Of a stretch of 64,000 nt of DNA, positions 15,207 through 24,346 are shown piece by piece; within the stretch, counting starts at the first letter, position 1, and the number at the start of each line of letters is the position of its first letter. The notes beneath the pieces are model-generated. The model ran no database searches. It was not told where the DNA came from and saw only the letters and a list, made by a program, of their open reading frames with translations. The position numbers were made by a program, and so were the translations under genes. Source of the DNA: Mycolicibacterium gadium (GTDB lineage Bacteria; Actinomycetota; Actinomycetes; Mycobacteriales; Mycobacteriaceae); contig NZ_AP022608.1 in the NCBI RefSeq assembly GCF_010728925.1, positions 3,286,001 to 3,350,000 of the forward strand, given 5' to 3'.

Positions 15207-16694
15207 CTAATCATTGTCAACGCTGACCACGGGCAAGTCCACGCCTGCGACCGCGTGTCGCGCGGACTCACCGGGTATCGGTCTGCCCGGCAGCACCATG
15301 TGTATCGCGGTGCCCGGCGGCTGCCCTCCCGGCACGGCGTACTCGACGCGCAGCGAGCCGCCATGTTTGAGCACAACCTGTTTCACGATCGCCAGACCCA
15401 GACCCGATCCCGGCATCGCACGTGCGGAGGTCGAGCGGAAGAACCGCTCGAACACGAACCGCCGTTCCTGCGGCGGGATACCGGGACCCTGATCGGTGAT
15501 CACCAATTCGGCATGCATCGAGTCGACCTGTGACAACCGCACACCGACCCGTCCGCCGGGCGGGCTCCATTTGGCGGCGTTGTCGAGCACGTTGAGCACC
15601 GCGCGCCCCAGGCCGACGCCGTCGCCGTAGACCTGCCACGGCACCAGGTGCACATCGAACTGAATGTCGTTGCGGCGGCGGCGAACTCGCTCCAGTGAGC
15701 GGTCGACGACCTCGGTCATGTCGACGGGCTCGTGGATGACGACACCGGCTTCGTCGCGGGTAAGGTCGACCAGATCGCCGACGAGGGTGGACAGCTCTTC
15801 GATCTGGGCGATGACGTCTTCGCGCAGGCCCGCCATCTCCTCCTCGGGCAGCCGCGGAGCCCCCGGGGCCATCGATGCCATCAGCAGTTCGACGTTGGTG
15901 CGCAACGACGTCAGCGGGGTGCGCAGTTCGTGGCCGGCGTCGGTGACCAGCCGTGCTTGCCGCTCACGCGATTCGGCCAAGGCACGAAGCATCATGTTGA
16001 AAGCCTCGGTGAGACGGGCGAGTTCGTCACTGCCGTATACCGGAATCGGCCTCAGATCGTCGGTGCGCGCAACGCGCTCCGCCGCCGATGTGAGCCGCGC
16101 CACCGGCCTCAGCCCCGCGCGGGCGACGGCACCGCCTGCCATCGCGGCCACCACCACGCCGACCCCGCCGACGATGAGCAGCACGGTGCCCAACCGCTTG
16201 AGCAGCTTGTCGGTCGGCACCAGGCTCTTGGAGATCAGCAATGTACTGCCGTTGGACAGATGTAGGGCCAGCACCCGCTGTTGGTTGACCGATCGCTTCG
16301 ACATCCACAGGTCGCCACGGATGACGGCCTTCTCGGGATCACCGAGTGGCAGCGTCTGCCCCTGCTGGTTCGCAGTGAAGATCGAGCGGCCGGGATTGAC
16401 CAGCATCGCGTTCACGTCGGAGTACGCGGTGCCCTCGATCGCCTTACCGGGATCGGTGGTCAGCGAGCCGCTTTCGATCAGCAGGCTGGCACGGCTGTGC
16501 AGCTGGTTGTCCATATCGTCGTAGAGCGCGCGTGAGACGACGGCGTACACGGCGACGGCCATCAAGACCACCACCATCGCCACCATCGACATCGCGAGCA
16601 GCATCACCCGCCAGCGCAGCGACAACGAACTGGCCGTCGACTGCGCCGCCTGTGGATATGGCCCGGGACGAGGCGAGGAGGTTCGAGCTGACAT
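15207..16694 (-). CDS. mprB: Sensor histidine kinase MprB
   Basis: A 495-residue membrane kinase. TM1 is at about 28-52, an extracytoplasmic sensor region of about 110 residues follows, then TM2 (VLLIVGGVGVVVAAMAGGA) and HAMP. The HisKA domain carries the phosphoacceptor in DAGHELRTPLTSL; the ATPase domain has N box VLDNAAKWSP and G box DQGPGIPP. MprB senses envelope stress and phosphorylates MprA. Its start overlaps the mprA stop by one base, so the pair is coupled. A 146-bp gap before pepD leaves room for a separate stress promoter; TCTC-type repeats are visible there (plus strand near 15141-15160). Confidence 0.94.
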   Translation of the reverse strand: MSARTSSPRPGPYPQAAQSTASSLSLRWRVMLLAMSMVAMVVVLMAVAVYAVVSRALYDDMDNQLHSRASLLIESGSLTTDPGKAIEGTAYSDVNAMLVNPGRSIFTANQQGQTLPLGDPEKAVIRGDLWMSKRSVNQQRVLALHLSNGSTLLISKSLVPTDKLLKRLGTVLLIVGGVGVVVAAMAGGAVARAGLRPVARLTSAAERVARTDDLRPIPVYGSDELARLTEAFNMMLRALAESRERQARLVTDAGHELRTPLTSLRTNVELLMASMAPGAPRLPEEEMAGLREDVIAQIEELSTLVGDLVDLTRDEAGVVIHEPVDMTEVVDRSLERVRRRRNDIQFDVHLVPWQVYGDGVGLGRAVLNVLDNAAKWSPPGGRVGVRLSQVDSMHAELVITDQGPGIPPQERRFVFERFFRSTSARAMPGSGLGLAIVKQVVLKHGGSLRVEYAVPGGQPPGTAIHMVLPGRPIPGESARHAVAGVDLPVVSVDND

Positions 16695-17386
16695 CAGGGA
16701 GGTGTCTCGCGCAACACATAACCCACCCCGCGCACGGTGTGGATCAGTCGCGGCTCTCCTTCGGCCTCGGTCTTACGGCGGAGGTAGCCGACGTACACCT
16801 CGAGGGCGTTGCCCGAGGTCGGGAAGTCGAAACCCCACACCTCTTCCAGTATGCGGCTGCGGGTGAGTACCCGCCGCGGGTTCGCGATGAGCATCTCGAG
16901 CAGCGCGAACTCGGTGCGCGTCAGGCTGATCGAGCGTTCACCGCGGGTGACCTCGCGAGTGACCGGATCCAGCGACAGGTCGGAGAACGTCATCGCCGGT
17001 GTATCCGTGCCCTCATCGGGCGAGGTGCGCCGCAGCAAGGCGCGCATGCGGGCGAGCAGTTCCTCCAGCGCGAACGGCTTCGGGAGATAGTCGTCGGCGC
17101 CCGCGTCCAGGCCGGCGACACGTTCGGAGACCGAGTCTCGCGCGGTCAGCACGAGTATCGGCAGGTCGTCGCCGGTGCTGCGGAGCTGACGGCACACCTC
17201 GAGGCCGTCCAGCCGCGGCATCATCACGTCCAGCACGACGGCATCCGGCCGATCGCTGGCGATCAGATCGAGAGCTTCGAGACCGTCTTGCGCCAGCTCG
17301 ACGGAGTAACCATTGAAGGAGAGCGATCGACGCAGCGATTCGCGCACAGCGCGGTCATCGTCGACGACAAGTATTCGCACAGCCAC
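16694..17386 (-). CDS. mprA: Response regulator MprA (OmpR family)
   Basis: 230 residues. The receiver domain ([14 protein letters not shown]; phosphoacceptor Asp53 in [16 protein letters not shown]; conserved Lys in [12 protein letters not shown]) is followed by a winged-helix OmpR DNA-binding domain ending [18 protein letters not shown]. MprA controls pepD, sigE and its own operon in M. tuberculosis. The start is the GTG at 17386; a GTG two codons later is possible. A direct repeat resembling an MprA box lies 17 bp upstream, consistent with autoregulation. Confidence 0.95.
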   Translation of the reverse strand: MAVRILVVDDDRAVRESLRRSLSFNGYSVELAQDGLEALDLIASDRPDAVVLDVMMPRLDGLEVCRQLRSTGDDLPILVLTARDSVSERVAGLDAGADDYLPKPFALEELLARMRALLRRTSPDEGTDTPAMTFSDLSLDPVTREVTRGERSISLTRTEFALLEMLIANPRRVLTRSRILEEVWGFDFPTSGNALEVYVGYLRRKTEAEGEPRLIHTVRGVGYVLRETPP

Positions 17387-17402
17387 AGTGTCAACCCGCT
17401 GT

Positions 17403-17420
17403 CTGAGAGCGGCCTGAGAG
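17403..17420. promoter_or_regulatory. Candidate MprA box (CTGAGAG direct repeat)
   Basis: CTGAGAG occurs at 17403-17409 and 17414-17420, 11 bp apart; on the mprA strand this reads CTCTCAG twice. MprA is known to bind two loosely conserved 8-bp direct repeats with a short spacer. Confidence 0.55.
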
Positions 17421-17444
17421 GCGCGCCGACCTCACCGGGAAAGA

Positions 17445-17463
17445 CCCCGCCCGACAAGCGGGG
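17445..17463. terminator. Candidate terminator after rpmF
   Basis: CCCCGC (17445-17450) and GCGGGG (17458-17463) can form a 6-bp GC stem with a 7-nt loop, 6 bp past the rpmF stop on the minus strand. There is no T run, so it is a weak call. Confidence 0.4.
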
Positions 17464-17469
17464 ACGAGA

Positions 17470-17643
17470 TCAGCGGCGGTCGAGATCGATGAGGCCGAGG
17501 CGCGCAGCCTTGAGCAGGCGCCGCGGCACCTTGTGCTGCTGACCAGCAACCGTCACGCCGACGAGCTCGGTGCGCTTGGCCTTCCACTGCGAACGCCGGC
17601 TACGGGTGTTCGCGCGCGACATCCTCCGCTTTGGGACAGCCAT
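17470..17643 (-). CDS. rpmF: 50S ribosomal protein L32
   Basis: A 57-residue protein, exactly the mycobacterial L32 length. It starts [20 protein letters not shown] and ends [15 protein letters not shown]. There are no cysteines, so it is the zinc-free form of L32. ATG at 17643 with GAGGAG about 10 bp upstream. It precedes mprA on the same strand, separated by a candidate terminator and the MprA box. Confidence 0.96.
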   Translation of the reverse strand: MAVPKRRMSRANTRSRRSQWKAKRTELVGVTVAGQQHKVPRRLLKAARLGLIDLDRR

Positions 17644-17880
17644 GATCGAGATTCTCCTCTTGAAGGGTCCTGATTATTGCGTCACGCGAGTAGTCAGGCG
17701 TCGACGATTGCCCTTCAGGATAGCCCCTGACCTGTATCTGCTCCAAAATGCGCCTCCGACGGTGGGTGGCAGCGATGAAATAGCTGGTAGCGACGGAGCT
17801 CCTGACGCCGAAAGTGCAGCCACGACTGTTGTCGCCGCGTATGCACGACCCGGTGTGCACTCTCGGCGACAGCGACGGCT

Positions 17881-17896
17881 AACCTACCGGTTGGTT
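17881..17896. promoter_or_regulatory. Palindromic operator AACC-n-ACCGGT-n-GGTT
   Basis: Sixteen bases, AACCTACCGGTTGGTT, symmetric apart from one mismatched pair (T5/T12). It lies 31 bp upstream of the GTG of the AtuA-like gene, the first gene of the acyl-CoA operon. Size and symmetry suit a TetR-family repressor; none is encoded nearby. Confidence 0.55.
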
Positions 17897-17927
17897 GGCC
17901 CGTCTCGATGACGAGGGGAGCGAGTAG

Positions 17928-19649
17928 GTGACACCTGCGGTCCGCATCGGAAATCACTCCGGTTTCTACGGTGACCGTCTCGCGGCCATGCGGGAGATGC
18001 TCACCGGCGGTGAGCTGGACTACCTCACCGGCGACTACCTCGCCGAACTCACCATGCTGATCCTGGCGCGCGACCGCGCCAAGTCGCCCGACCGCGGCTA
18101 CGCGAAGACCTTTCTGATCCAGCTCGAGGAGTGCCTCGGCACCGCGCTGGATCGCGGCGTGCGGATCGTCGCGAACGCTGGCGGCCTCAACCCGGCCGGT
18201 TTGGCACAGGCGGTGCGCGGTCTGGCGGACCGTCTCGGGCTGCGCGTGCGGGTGGCCCACGTCGAGGGCGACGATCTGCTGCCACGGGCCGAGGAGTTGG
18301 GCTTTCAAGGCGCACCGTTGGCGGCCAATGCGTATCTCGGCGCGTGGGGCATCGTCGACTGCCTGAACTCCGGCGCGGACGTCGTCGTCACCGGTCGCGT
18401 CACCGACGCGTCGGTCATCGTCGGGCCGGCCGCCGCGCATCACGGATGGGATCGCACCGATTACGACCGGCTCGCGGGCGCGATCGCCGCGGGCCACGTC
18501 ATCGAGTGTGGCGCGCAGGCCACCGGCGGCAACTACTCGTTCTTCACCGAGATAGCCGATCTCACGCATCCGGGCTTTCCGCTCGCCGAAATCCACTCCG
18601 ACGGCTCGTCGGTCATCACCAAACACCCGGGCACCGGCGGAGCGGTCACCGTCGACACCGTCACCGCACAACTGCTCTACGAGATCACCGGGGCGCGATA
18701 CGCCAATCCCGATGCGACGCTGCGCGTCGACACCATCGAACTCGGCGACGACGGGCCGGACCGCGTTCGCATCAGCGGGGTGACGGGCGAAGCACCGCCT
18801 CCGACGTTGAAGGTCTCGCTCAACAGCATCGGCGGATTCCGCAACGAGATGACGCTGGTGCTCACCGGATTGGACATCGAGGCCAAGGCCGCGTTGGTAC
18901 GCAGCCAGCTCGAGAGCGCCTTGGCGGTCAAGCCCGCCGAGATGCAGTGGACGCTGGCGCGCACCGATCACGCCGACGCCGACACCGAGGAAGCCGCCAG
19001 TGCATTGCTGCGATGCGTGGTGCGCGACCCCGATCCCGCCAACGTCGGGCGTCAATTCTCCTCGGCGGCTGTCGAACTCGCGTTGTCGAGCTATCCAGGT
19101 TTCACCAGCACCGCGCCACCGGGTGACGGTCAGATCTTCGGCATTTTCCGCCCCGCATTCGTGCCCGCCACCGAGGTCGCCCATGTCGCCGTGCACGCCG
19201 ACGGCAGCCGCACCGACATTCCCGCCGCCTCGGCGACCCGGGAACTGGCCGATGTCCCAACGCCGGCATTGCCCGAACCATTCCCCGACGGCGACACCCG
19301 ACGCGTGCCGCTGGGACGGATTGCGGGCGCGCGCAGCGGCGACAAGGGCGGTAGCGCCAACGTCGGGTTGTGGGTACGGCGCGACGACCACTGGCGATGG
19401 CTGGCACACACCCTCACCATCGACAAGCTTCGCGAATTGCTGCCTGAGACAGCCGATCTGGAAGTCACCCGTCATCTGCTGCCGCAATTGCGGGCGATCA
19501 ACTTCGTGATCGAGGGTATCCTCGGCCAGGGTGTGGCCTATCAGGCCCGCTTCGATCCACAGGCCAAGGGGCTGGGCGAGTGGCTGCGCAGCCGCACCAT
19601 CGACATGCCTGTCGAGTTCTGTCGAGAAATACCCGAGGAAACCGCATGA
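17928..19649 (+). CDS. AtuA-like acyclic terpene utilisation protein
   Basis: A 573-residue DUF1446/AtuA-family protein. The family N-terminus is clear (IGNHSGFYGDRLAAMREML, GGELDYLTGDYLAELTM). It has NAGGLNPAG and VTGRVTDASVIVGPAAAHHGW in the centre and a C-terminal domain with GARSGDKGGSANVGLWVR. AtuA is required for citronellol/geraniol catabolism in Pseudomonas but its reaction is not established. Here it heads an operon with two acyl-CoA dehydrogenases, a carboxylase and a hydratase. GTG start at 17928 with GGGGAG 8 bp upstream; its stop overlaps the fadE13 start (ATGA). Confidence 0.85.
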   Translation: MTPAVRIGNHSGFYGDRLAAMREMLTGGELDYLTGDYLAELTMLILARDRAKSPDRGYAKTFLIQLEECLGTALDRGVRIVANAGGLNPAGLAQAVRGLADRLGLRVRVAHVEGDDLLPRAEELGFQGAPLAANAYLGAWGIVDCLNSGADVVVTGRVTDASVIVGPAAAHHGWDRTDYDRLAGAIAAGHVIECGAQATGGNYSFFTEIADLTHPGFPLAEIHSDGSSVITKHPGTGGAVTVDTVTAQLLYEITGARYANPDATLRVDTIELGDDGPDRVRISGVTGEAPPPTLKVSLNSIGGFRNEMTLVLTGLDIEAKAALVRSQLESALAVKPAEMQWTLARTDHADADTEEAASALLRCVVRDPDPANVGRQFSSAAVELALSSYPGFTSTAPPGDGQIFGIFRPAFVPATEVAHVAVHADGSRTDIPAASATRELADVPTPALPEPFPDGDTRRVPLGRIAGARSGDKGGSANVGLWVRRDDHWRWLAHTLTIDKLRELLPETADLEVTRHLLPQLRAINFVIEGILGQGVAYQARFDPQAKGLGEWLRSRTIDMPVEFCREIPEETA

Positions 19650-20806
19650 GCATCTGGCACACCCCGGAACGCGAACAACTTCGAAAGACGGTGCGGGCGT
19701 TCGCAGAACGCGAGATCCTGCCCAACGTCGACGAGTGGGAGCGCAGCGGCGACCTGCCCCGCGATCTGCACCGCAAGGCGGGCGATGCGGGCCTGCTGGG
19801 GGCAGGCATGCCCGAAGCCGTCGGCGGCGGCGGTGGCGACGGTGCGGACGCGGTGGTCATCTGCGAGGAGATGCACTACTCCGGCGCACCCGGCGGCGTG
19901 TTCGCCTCGCTGTTCACCTGCGGGATCTCGGTGCCGCACATGATCGCCTCCGGCGACGAGCGGTTGATCGACACCTACGTGCGGCCGACATTGCGCGGCG
20001 ACCTGATCGGCAGCCTGGCCATCACCGAACCGGGCGGCGGTTCAGACGTCGGGCACCTGACCACGCGCGCTGAGTTGATTCTTCATGGCGATGGGCCGTA
20101 TTACGTCATCAACGGCGCGAAGACCTACATCACCTCCGGTGTGCGGGCGGACTATGTGGTGACCGCGGCGCGCACGGGAGGCGGCGGCGCTGCCGGTGTT
20201 TCGCTGATCGTCGTCGACAAGAAGACACCCGGATTCGAGGTCAGCCGGAAACTGGACAAAATGGGCTGGCGGTCCAGCGACACCGCCGAGCTCTCCTACA
20301 CAGATGTGCGGGTGCCCGCCGCCAACCTCATCGGCGGGGAGAACACCGGATTCATCCAAATCGCAGGCGCATTCGTCTCCGAACGCGTCGGGCTGGCCGC
20401 GCAGGCATACGCGAGCGCGCAGCGGTGCCTCGACCTGACCGTCGAGTGGTGCCGCAACCGCGAAACGTTCGGCAGGCCGCTGATCGCACGTCAATCCGTA
20501 CAGAACACTCTCGCCGAAATGGCCCGGCGCATCGATGTGGCGCGGGTGTACACGCGCCACATCGTGGAACGGCAGCTTGCCGGCGAGACCAATCTGATCA
20601 CCGAGGTGTGCTTCGCGAAGAACACCGCCGTCGAGGCCGGCGAGTGGGTGGCCAATCAGGCGGTCCAGTTGTTCGGTGGGATGGGATACATGAGCGAATC
20701 CGAAGTGGAGCGGCAGTACCGCGACATGCGCATCCTGGGCATCGGCGGCGGCACGACGGAGATTCTCACCGGCCTGGCCGCGAAAACCCTTGGGTTCCAG
20801 TCGTGA
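19646..20806 (+). CDS. fadE13: Acyl-CoA dehydrogenase FadE13
   Basis: 386 residues, the usual length for an acyl-CoA dehydrogenase. The N-terminal helical domain starts IWHTPEREQLRKTV. The FAD-binding middle strand region has SLAITEPGGGSDVGHL (about 120-135), and the C-terminal domain ends YRDMRILGIGGGTTEILTGLAAKTL, the usual FAD/acyl-CoA motif. It introduces an alpha,beta double bond into an acyl-CoA; by context a branched or terpenoid-derived one (citronellyl-CoA-like), which is inference. Starts by ATGA overlap with the AtuA-like gene and ends by GTGA overlap with accD2. Confidence 0.92.
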   Translation: MSIWHTPEREQLRKTVRAFAEREILPNVDEWERSGDLPRDLHRKAGDAGLLGAGMPEAVGGGGGDGADAVVICEEMHYSGAPGGVFASLFTCGISVPHMIASGDERLIDTYVRPTLRGDLIGSLAITEPGGGSDVGHLTTRAELILHGDGPYYVINGAKTYITSGVRADYVVTAARTGGGGAAGVSLIVVDKKTPGFEVSRKLDKMGWRSSDTAELSYTDVRVPAANLIGGENTGFIQIAGAFVSERVGLAAQAYASAQRCLDLTVEWCRNRETFGRPLIARQSVQNTLAEMARRIDVARVYTRHIVERQLAGETNLITEVCFAKNTAVEAGEWVANQAVQLFGGMGYMSESEVERQYRDMRILGIGGGTTEILTGLAAKTLGFQS

Positions 20807-22398
20807 CCGCGCTGAAGTCGACCATCGACAGGAGGTCGGCGGCGTTCTCCGAGGCCGCGGAGGTCATGACCGCCAAGCTCGCCGAACTCGACGCCGAGCA
20901 CGCCAAGGCGTTGGCCGGTGGCGGTGAAAAGTATGTCAGACGCCATCACGACCGCGGGAAGATGACCGCGCGCGAGCGCATCGAAATGCTGCTCGACCCC
21001 GATTCGCCGTTCCTGGAACTCAGCCCGCTGGCCGCATGGGGTAGCGACTTCGCGGTCGGGGCCAGCGTCGTGACGGGCATCGGCGCGATCGAGGGCGTGG
21101 AGTGCCTCATCGTGTCCAACGACCCAACGGTCAAGGGCGGCACCAGCAATCCGTGGACTCTGAAGAAGATCTTGCGCGCCAACCAGATCGCGCTGCAAAA
21201 CCGGCTGCCGGTGGTGTCACTGGTGGAATCCGGCGGCGCCGATCTGCCGACGCAGAAGGAGATCTTCATACCCGGCGGTCAGATGTTCCGCGACCTCACC
21301 CGGCTCTCGGCGGCGGGGATCCCGACCATCGCGCTGGTGTTCGGCAACTCGACGGCCGGCGGTGCCTACATCCCCGGAATGTCCGACCACGTGGTGATGA
21401 TCAAGGAGCGTTCCAAGGTCTTCCTGGCGGGACCGCCGCTGGTGAAGATGGCGACCGGCGAAGAATCTGACGACGAATCGCTCGGCGGCGCCGAGATGCA
21501 CGCCCGCACTTCGGGACTCGGCGACTACTTCGCAGTCGACGAGCTCGACGCGATCCGCATCGGCCGTCGCATCGTGGCCAGGTTGAACTGGCGCAAGCAG
21601 GGCCCACCGCCGGGCCCGGTCACCCAGCCGCTGTTCGATCCGGAGGAGCTGGTCGGCATCGTCCCCGCAGATCTGCGGATTCCCTTCGATCCACGCGACG
21701 TCATCGCCCGCATCGTCGACGGCTCCGACTTCGACGAGTTCAAACCCCTCTACGGTGGCTCGCTGGTGACCGGCTGGGCCACCCTCTACGGCTATCCGAT
21801 CGGCATCCTGGCCAACCACCGCGGGGTGCTGTTCTCCGAGGAGTCGCAGAAGGCCACCCAGTTCATCCAGCTGGCCAACCGTGCCGACACTCCACTGTTG
21901 TTCCTGCACAACACGACCGGCTACATGGTCGGCCGCAAGTACGAGGAGGGCGGGATGATCAAGCACGGCTCGATGATGATCAACGCCGTCTCCAATTCCA
22001 CCGTGCCGCACATCTCCCTGCTGATCGGCGCCTCGTACGGCGCGGGCCACTACGGGATGTGCGGCCGCGCCTACGATCCCCGATTTCTGTTCGCGTGGCC
22101 CAGCTCCAAGTCCGCTGTCATGGGTGGCACGCAGCTGGCGGGCGTGCTGTCGATCGTCAGCCGCGCCGCCGCCGAGGCCCGCGGCCAGCAGGTCGACGAG
22201 GACGCCGACGCCGCCCTGCGGGGCGCTGTGGAAGCACAGATCGAGGCTGAGTCGCTGCCGATGTTCCTGTCCGGCCGGCTCTACGACGACGGGGTGATCG
22301 ACCCGCGAGACACCCGCACAGTGTTGGGAATGTGCCTGTCCGCCATCGCGAATGGCCCGATCAAGGGGACGTCGAACTTCGGCGTCTTCCGGATGTGA
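20803..22398 (+). CDS. accD2: Acyl-CoA carboxylase beta subunit AccD2
   Basis: A 531-residue carboxyltransferase subunit. It has the N-terminal crotonase-fold half (HHDRGKMTARERIEMLLD; LVESGGADLPTQ; GNSTAGGAYIPGMSDHVVM) and the C-terminal half (ANHRGVLFSEESQKATQFIQL; GASYGAGHYGMCGRAYDP). The sequence style is that of methylcrotonyl- and geranyl-CoA carboxylases, not propionyl-CoA carboxylases. With AccA2 it would carboxylate a beta-methyl enoyl-CoA. The GTG start overlaps the fadE13 stop (GTGA). Longer in-frame extensions overlap fadE13 and are rejected. Confidence 0.92.
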   Translation: MTALKSTIDRRSAAFSEAAEVMTAKLAELDAEHAKALAGGGEKYVRRHHDRGKMTARERIEMLLDPDSPFLELSPLAAWGSDFAVGASVVTGIGAIEGVECLIVSNDPTVKGGTSNPWTLKKILRANQIALQNRLPVVSLVESGGADLPTQKEIFIPGGQMFRDLTRLSAAGIPTIALVFGNSTAGGAYIPGMSDHVVMIKERSKVFLAGPPLVKMATGEESDDESLGGAEMHARTSGLGDYFAVDELDAIRIGRRIVARLNWRKQGPPPGPVTQPLFDPEELVGIVPADLRIPFDPRDVIARIVDGSDFDEFKPLYGGSLVTGWATLYGYPIGILANHRGVLFSEESQKATQFIQLANRADTPLLFLHNTTGYMVGRKYEEGGMIKHGSMMINAVSNSTVPHISLLIGASYGAGHYGMCGRAYDPRFLFAWPSSKSAVMGGTQLAGVLSIVSRAAAEARGQQVDEDADAALRGAVEAQIEAESLPMFLSGRLYDDGVIDPRDTRTVLGMCLSAIANGPIKGTSNFGVFRM

Positions 22399-22403
22399 AC
22401 CTG

Positions 22404-24338
22404 ATGATCACCAAAATCCTGGTTGCCAATCGCGGCGAGATCGCTCGCCGAGTGTTCGACACCTGCCGCAAGCTCGGCATCGGCACGGTGGCCGTATACA
22501 CCGATCCCGACGCGGCGTCTCCGCACGTCGCCGAGGCGGACGCCCAGGTGCGACTGGAAGGCACCAAGGGCTACCTCGACGCGGCCCAGCTGATCGCCGC
22601 CGCACAGGCGGCCGGTGCCGACGCAATCCACCCCGGATACGGATTCCTCTCGGAGAACGCTGAGTTCGCCGCCGCGGTGATCGATGCCGGGCTCACGTGG
22701 ATAGGTCCGCCGGTGGCCGCGGTCGCCGCAATGGGCTCCAAGATCGAGGCGAAGAAGATGATGGCGGCCGCGGGCGTCCCGGTGCTCGAGGAACTCGATC
22801 CCGACACCGTCACCGCCGACCAGTTGCCGGTGCTGATCAAGGCCTCTGCCGGTGGCGGCGGCCGCGGGATGCGGGTCGTCGACGAATTGTCCTCGCTGCC
22901 CGGTCAAGTGGAGGCCGCACGCCGCGAAGCGCAGTCGGCCTTCGGCGATCCGACCGTGTTCTGCGAGCGCTACCTCGCCACCGGTCATCACGTCGAGGTC
23001 CAGGTGATGGCCGACCAGCACGGCACCGTGTGGGCGGTCGGCGAACGCGAATGTTCGATCCAGCGGCGCCATCAGAAGATCATCGAAGAGGCGCCCTCGC
23101 CGCTCGTCGAGCGGACGGAAGGAATGCGCGCCAAGCTGTTCGACGCCGCGCGGCTGGCCGCCGAGGCCATCGGATACGCGGGTGCGGGCACCGTCGAGTT
23201 CATGGCCGGCCCAGATGGTCCAGGGGCGGGGTCTTTTTATTTCCTCGAGATGAACACCCGACTGCAGGTCGAACATCCCGTCACCGAGGCCACCACGGGG
23301 CTGGACCTCGTCGAGTTGCAGCTGCACGTCGCCGACGGCGGACGGCTCGATCCCGAACCGCCACCGTCGCGTGGATCGTCGATCGAGGCACGGCTGTACG
23401 CCGAAGACCCGGCGAAGAACTGGCAGCCGCAGGCGGGCACCGTGCACCGGTTCGAGGTACCGCAGACGGTGCGTGTCGACACCGGCATCCAGGACGGCTC
23501 GCAGGTGTCGATCTTCTACGACCCGATGCTCGCCAAGGTCATCTCCTACGCACCGACGCGACGCCAAGCCGCGGCCGTCCTCGCCGACGCGCTGAGCCGC
23601 ACCCGGCTGCACGGCATCAGGACCAATCGCGATTTGTTGGTCAACGTACTGCGGCACCCGGCTTTCCTCGACGGCGCCACCGATACGGCTTTCTTCGACA
23701 CCCACGGCCTCGACCGGTTATCCGCCCCACTGGGCGACGATCGGGCCGCCGCACTCTCCGCGGTCGCCGCGGCACTTGCCGACGCCGCGCAGAACCGCGA
23801 CAGCGCAACGGTGTTCGCCGCCACACCGAGCGGCTGGCGCAACCTGGCGTCCGGATTCCAGACCAAGTCCTACGGCGAGGCCGCCGGCACAGAGCACGTG
23901 GTGCGCTACCGCTACACCCGCAACGGCGTGCACCTTCCCGACCATGACGGCGTCGGCGTCGTGTCCTGCGCCGCCGATCGCGTCGTGCTGTCCATCGCCG
24001 GGGTGGAGCGTGCCTTCGATGTCGCGCGATACGGCGCCGACGTGTACGTCGACTCGTCCCTGGGACCCGTGCACCTGGCGGCGCTACCTCGCTTCGGCGA
24101 CCCAGACGCCGCTCTAGCGCAGGGGTCGCTGTTGGCGCCCATGCCCGGATCGGTGTTACGCATCGGCGCCGCAGTAGGCGACTCGGTGACCGCCGGACAG
24201 CCACTGGTGTGGCTGGAGGCGATGAAGATGGAGCACACCGTGACCTCGCCCGGCGACGGAGTGCTCGCCGAACTCAACGTCGAGGTCGGCCAGCAGGTCG
24301 ACGTCGGGACCGTACTCGCCCGAGTGGACAACCCCTAA
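22404..24338 (+). CDS. accA2: Biotin-dependent acyl-CoA carboxylase alpha subunit AccA2
   Basis: 644 residues. The biotin carboxylase domain occupies 1-450 (ITKILVANRGEIARRVF; IHPGYGFLSEN; KASAGGGGRGMR; FLEMNTRLQVEHPVTE) and a BT/linker region follows. The C-terminal biotinyl domain has the attachment Lys in EAMKMEH about 40 residues from the end. It carboxylates biotin with ATP and bicarbonate for transfer by AccD2. Start: ATG at 22404; a GTG at 22395 that overlaps the accD2 stop as GTGA would add three residues and fits the coupling seen elsewhere in the operon. No clear ribosome-binding site separates the two. Confidence 0.9.
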   Translation: MITKILVANRGEIARRVFDTCRKLGIGTVAVYTDPDAASPHVAEADAQVRLEGTKGYLDAAQLIAAAQAAGADAIHPGYGFLSENAEFAAAVIDAGLTWIGPPVAAVAAMGSKIEAKKMMAAAGVPVLEELDPDTVTADQLPVLIKASAGGGGRGMRVVDELSSLPGQVEAARREAQSAFGDPTVFCERYLATGHHVEVQVMADQHGTVWAVGERECSIQRRHQKIIEEAPSPLVERTEGMRAKLFDAARLAAEAIGYAGAGTVEFMAGPDGPGAGSFYFLEMNTRLQVEHPVTEATTGLDLVELQLHVADGGRLDPEPPPSRGSSIEARLYAEDPAKNWQPQAGTVHRFEVPQTVRVDTGIQDGSQVSIFYDPMLAKVISYAPTRRQAAAVLADALSRTRLHGIRTNRDLLVNVLRHPAFLDGATDTAFFDTHGLDRLSAPLGDDRAAALSAVAAALADAAQNRDSATVFAATPSGWRNLASGFQTKSYGEAAGTEHVVRYRYTRNGVHLPDHDGVGVVSCAADRVVLSIAGVERAFDVARYGADVYVDSSLGPVHLAALPRFGDPDAALAQGSLLAPMPGSVLRIGAAVGDSVTAGQPLVWLEAMKMEHTVTSPGDGVLAELNVEVGQQVDVGTVLARVDNP

Positions 24339-24346
24339 GGAAACAC

